Assembly (NCBI GenBank): GCA_028222445.1
Contig: JAOISU010000006.1
Span: 1 to 30,835, forward strand
DNA length: 30,835 nucleotides
Direction: 5' to 3'
Source of the DNA: Candidatus Pelagibacter sp.
Lineage (GTDB): Bacteria; Pseudomonadota; Alphaproteobacteria; Pelagibacterales; Pelagibacteraceae
Made by a program: the position numbers and the translations under genes. This document shows positions 29,389 through 30,835 of the stretch, one piece after another (the first letter of the stretch is position 1; every line of letters starts with the position of its first letter). Below the pieces are notes generated by a model. It was not told the origin of the DNA and did not search any database. It was given only the letters and a program-made list of their open reading frames with translations.

Positions 29389-29416
29389 TTTATACTTTCT
29401 AGCACCATTTAGTCAA
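29389..29416 (-). promoter_or_regulatory. Promoter of the tRNA-Val/tRNA-Asp transcript
   Basis: On the minus strand TTGACT (29411-29416) and TATAAA (29389-29394) are separated by 16 bases, close to the sigma-70 consensus. The predicted start would fall about 20-25 bases before the first base of tRNA-Val, a normal leader for a processed tRNA transcript. A second TTGACA lies at 29427-29432 but has no -10 at a suitable distance. The transcript may run on into nuoA. Confidence 0.6.
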
Positions 29417-29997
29417 TGATCTAGTATGTCAATAAAACAAGAACAAATCAAGATTCTTACGTATAAGTGTGATCAGATTGTGCGCAGAATAATTTATTAA
29501 TAATAGTGGTACCAGAGGGATTTTAAAATTTGAAAGTTCGTAACACCCCCACCACCTTTTTTTATAAATGGAACTCTTTATATCTACCCTTTAGTCTAAG
29601 GCAGAGTCATTTATTGACCTCATAAACTTATTTAACTTTTAAGGTACCCTACTTAGCTTGAATTATGCATTAAGGCTCAGGGCCCAAGGAACAATGTTAC
29701 GTTGAAAAATAATTAATGTTATCCAAAAAATTTTTAAAATTTTTATTGGTATGACTCACTTATTTGCAAAATTAGAGATAACTAAAGCAAATAATTCAAC
29801 GTTACTTAGAGTAACAATACCCTGCATAAGGGGGTCTTTGAGAGACCTTCAAAACTTTTTCAAGTTAAGTTTGGCTAAAAATTTCGAGTTGTCTGGAGGT
29901 TACTTCGCGTCTTCTTAGTATGAACGTATGAACAGTTGTCGTAGTGTCGTACCTTTAACAGAATAACACAACGACAACTACGACAGTTATTTCTTAA
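29417..29997. other. Long non-coding stretch with several inverted repeats
   Basis: There is no convincing gene here on either strand, which is striking in a window where gaps are otherwise under 90 bases. The stretch reads as less AT-rich than the coding DNA in parts. Visible inverted repeats are 29696-29706 with 29795-29805 (10 of 11 bases), 29723-29749 (CCAA...TTGG around an A/T core), 29801-29805 with 29811-29815, 29830-29837 with 29843-29850 (eight pairs with two G-U), and 29937-29950 with 29971-29985. No tRNA-like T arm, no tmRNA tag codons and no RNase P or SRP core motif could be found by eye. It could hold an unknown structured RNA or be decayed sequence. Confidence 0.5.
29937..29985. 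repeat. Long inverted repeat (hairpin)
   Basis: TGTCGTAGTGTCGT (29937-29950) is complementary to ACGACAACTACGACA (29971-29985), pairing 14 bases with one bulged base, around a 20-base loop. The arms are much richer in G and C than the surroundings. It lies 12 bases past the stop of the 44-codon ORF on the minus strand, where a transcript end would be expected, but no T-run follows on that strand, so a classical intrinsic terminator is not supported. It may instead protect an mRNA 3' end or be part of a structured RNA. Confidence 0.65.
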
Positions 29998-30132
29998 CTA
30001 ACAAATATCCTCACCGTTCTTATCTTTTCCATCTCGGTAGATATACGTTCCATATTTATGACCTTTTATAATCTCGAATTGATCAGCCATACGTTGCATT
30101 CCCAGAACAATGATCGATAGAAGTTTTTTCAT
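29998..30132 (-). CDS. Small ORF, 44 residues, unknown
   Basis: The ORF starts three bases after the stop of the 198-codon gene upstream, with GGTGAG 12 bases before the ATG, so it could be translated from the same mRNA. The product begins MKKLLSIIVLG, like a signal peptide, but the hydrophobic run stops after about seven residues and turns into MQRMADQFEIIKGHKYGTYI and a charged tail ending GEDIC. It could be a genuine small protein, a start at Met15, or the remnant of a secreted-protein gene that has lost its middle. No family was recognised. Confidence 0.45.
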   Translation of the reverse strand: MKKLLSIIVLGMQRMADQFEIIKGHKYGTYIYRDGKDKNGEDIC

Positions 30133-30135
30133 ATA

Positions 30136-30732
30136 TTAAATATACTCACCTTTCTCATTTAAGTGAGGATAATCATCAGTAATTTTTCTAATTTTATCTT
30201 TGTATTTTTCAATATCAACACCTCTATAATATTTAATAAAAGTAGGCATCTCACAAGCTCGATAGACATCTAAACGTTTAAAGAAATAATCTAAAAAACC
30301 TATAGATCTTTCACAATAAAGTCTTTTTGCATCAAGCATCTCATTAAATGCTTTATGATGCATTTCAAGTTGTTCAGGAAACCAGTAGGCATCCATATAT
30401 TCATCTAAATTAAATAGTTCTGAGGGTTGCCATATAACTTTTCGATTACCCAAACCAAACTCCTTAACTAAATTTGCAAATTTTCCACCTCTATCTTCGT
30501 GTGCATAAGGTACTCTTGGATGACTAAGTGTTCTATCTGTTAAATCTAGAAAAATACCTTCAATATGAAATAATTTTTTACCTATAACTTTACCATTTGG
30601 TTCTCCATCAGGTAAAAAATCCTCTTTTACAAAATCATAATCAGCATTCATTAATTGCTCTGCAAGCTCAAAATCTTGATGAGCAATCGTGTTATTAGTT
30701 CTTTTTTGAAGATAAGTTTGAATGAAGTTCAT
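30136..30732 (-). CDS. Hypothetical protein, 198 residues
   Basis: This ORF is complete, with an ATG directly after the TAA of the gene upstream, which argues that it is real and in an operon. The protein is soluble-looking, without a signal peptide or membrane helix, and rich in aromatic and acidic residues. Notable segments are FLPDGEPNGKVIGKKLFHIE, FLDLTDRTLSHPRVPYAHED, the central YMDAYWFPEQLEMHHKAFNE and RLDVYRACEMPTFIKYYRG. I do not recognise a family or a catalytic motif. Its position next to tRNA genes, where core genes are usual in relatives, suggests accessory DNA, possibly phage-related; this is inference. Confidence 0.75.
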   Translation of the reverse strand: MNFIQTYLQKRTNNTIAHQDFELAEQLMNADYDFVKEDFLPDGEPNGKVIGKKLFHIEGIFLDLTDRTLSHPRVPYAHEDRGGKFANLVKEFGLGNRKVIWQPSELFNLDEYMDAYWFPEQLEMHHKAFNEMLDAKRLYCERSIGFLDYFFKRLDVYRACEMPTFIKYYRGVDIEKYKDKIRKITDDYPHLNEKGEYI

Positions 30733-30834
30733 TTAGATTTTTGCTTTTTTTTTCTCAACTTCTTTTAATTCACATCCAGCTAAATCTGTATAAATAGCAT
30801 ATGACTCATCATTAACCACATCACCTAAGGTTCT
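30733..30834 (-). CDS. Unknown gene, C-terminal 33 codons (partial)
   Basis: Reading on the minus strand from the right edge, one frame is open for 33 codons to a TAA at 30733-30735, directly abutting the ATG of the 198-codon gene. The peptide reads RTLGDVVNDESYAIYTDLAG and then CELKEVEKKKAKI, with a lysine-rich tail typical of protein ends in AT-rich genomes. Codon make-up and the tight junction support a real gene, but too little is visible to name it. The start lies outside the window. Confidence 0.55.
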   Translation of the reverse strand, partial: RTLGDVVNDESYAIYTDLAGCELKEVEKKKAKI

Positions 30835-30835
30835 A

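Noticed and set aside
29506..29563. Intrinsic terminator on the plus strand (GTGGT...ACCAC followed by seven T)
   Set aside because: The stem is only five pairs around a loop of about 40 bases, and there is no plus-strand gene upstream that would need a terminator.
29417..29997. tmRNA, RNase P RNA or SRP RNA gene in the non-coding stretch
   Set aside because: Neither strand shows a T-arm with matching acceptor stem, tag-peptide codons ending in Ala-Ala before a stop, the RNase P core GAAAG/ACAGAA context or the SRP GGAAGCAGCC-type loop.
1..30835. CRISPR arrays, insertion sequences or long direct repeats
   Set aside because: No regularly spaced repeats, transposase-like ORFs or paired terminal repeats were found when reading both strands by eye.

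Overview
The window looks like a piece of a streamlined, very AT-rich alphaproteobacterial genome, most probably SAR11 (Candidatus Pelagibacter or a relative). The reasons are the strong A/T bias with lysine-, asparagine- and isoleucine-rich proteins, gene spacing of a few bases or short overlaps almost throughout, a short prolyl-tRNA synthetase without an editing insertion, and the alphaproteobacterial order nuoA-N / birA / coaX / rnj / DUF1467 / proS / lolC / lolD / dnaE. The taxonomic call is inference from these features; no database was consulted.

Layout. (1) 1-954, minus: N-terminal part of a PpiD/SurA-type periplasmic foldase, cut by the window edge, divergent from the next block. (2) 1007-6098, plus: tpiA, secG, pyrG, kdsA, eno and an ftsB/divIC-like gene, a tightly packed block of glycolysis, secretion, CTP synthesis, KDO synthesis and cell division. 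In alphaproteobacteria this block normally continues into the pyruvate dehydrogenase genes; here it does not. (3) 6039-29108, minus: a continuous 23-kb gene train, transcribed nuoA to nuoN (all 14 complex I subunits), then birA, coaX, rnj, a DUF1467 gene, proS, lolC/E, lolD and dnaE. (4) 29193-29358, minus: tRNA-Asp(GUC) and tRNA-Val(UAC), both with encoded CCA, behind a recognisable promoter. (5) 29359-29997: about 640 bases with no convincing gene but several inverted repeats. (6) 29998-30835, minus: a 44-residue ORF, an unrecognised 198-residue protein and the last 33 codons of another unrecognised gene.

Two places break the expected order. At about 6085 the ftsB 3' end runs straight into a DnaE lacking its C-terminal quarter (clamp-binding motif, OB fold and tau-binding region), and the two genes overlap tail to tail by 60 bases. 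This looks like a deletion or rearrangement joint, or a chimeric assembly. Upstream of the tRNA pair, where lon and hup usually lie in alphaproteobacteria, there is the structured non-coding stretch and the unknown genes, which looks like a variable accessory locus.

Most of the window is core metabolism: NADH oxidation and proton pumping by complex I, two glycolytic enzymes, CTP and KDO synthesis, CoA and biotin-dependent steps, lipoprotein sorting, RNA decay and replication. The strongest candidate for something undescribed is the 29.36-30.83 kb region.
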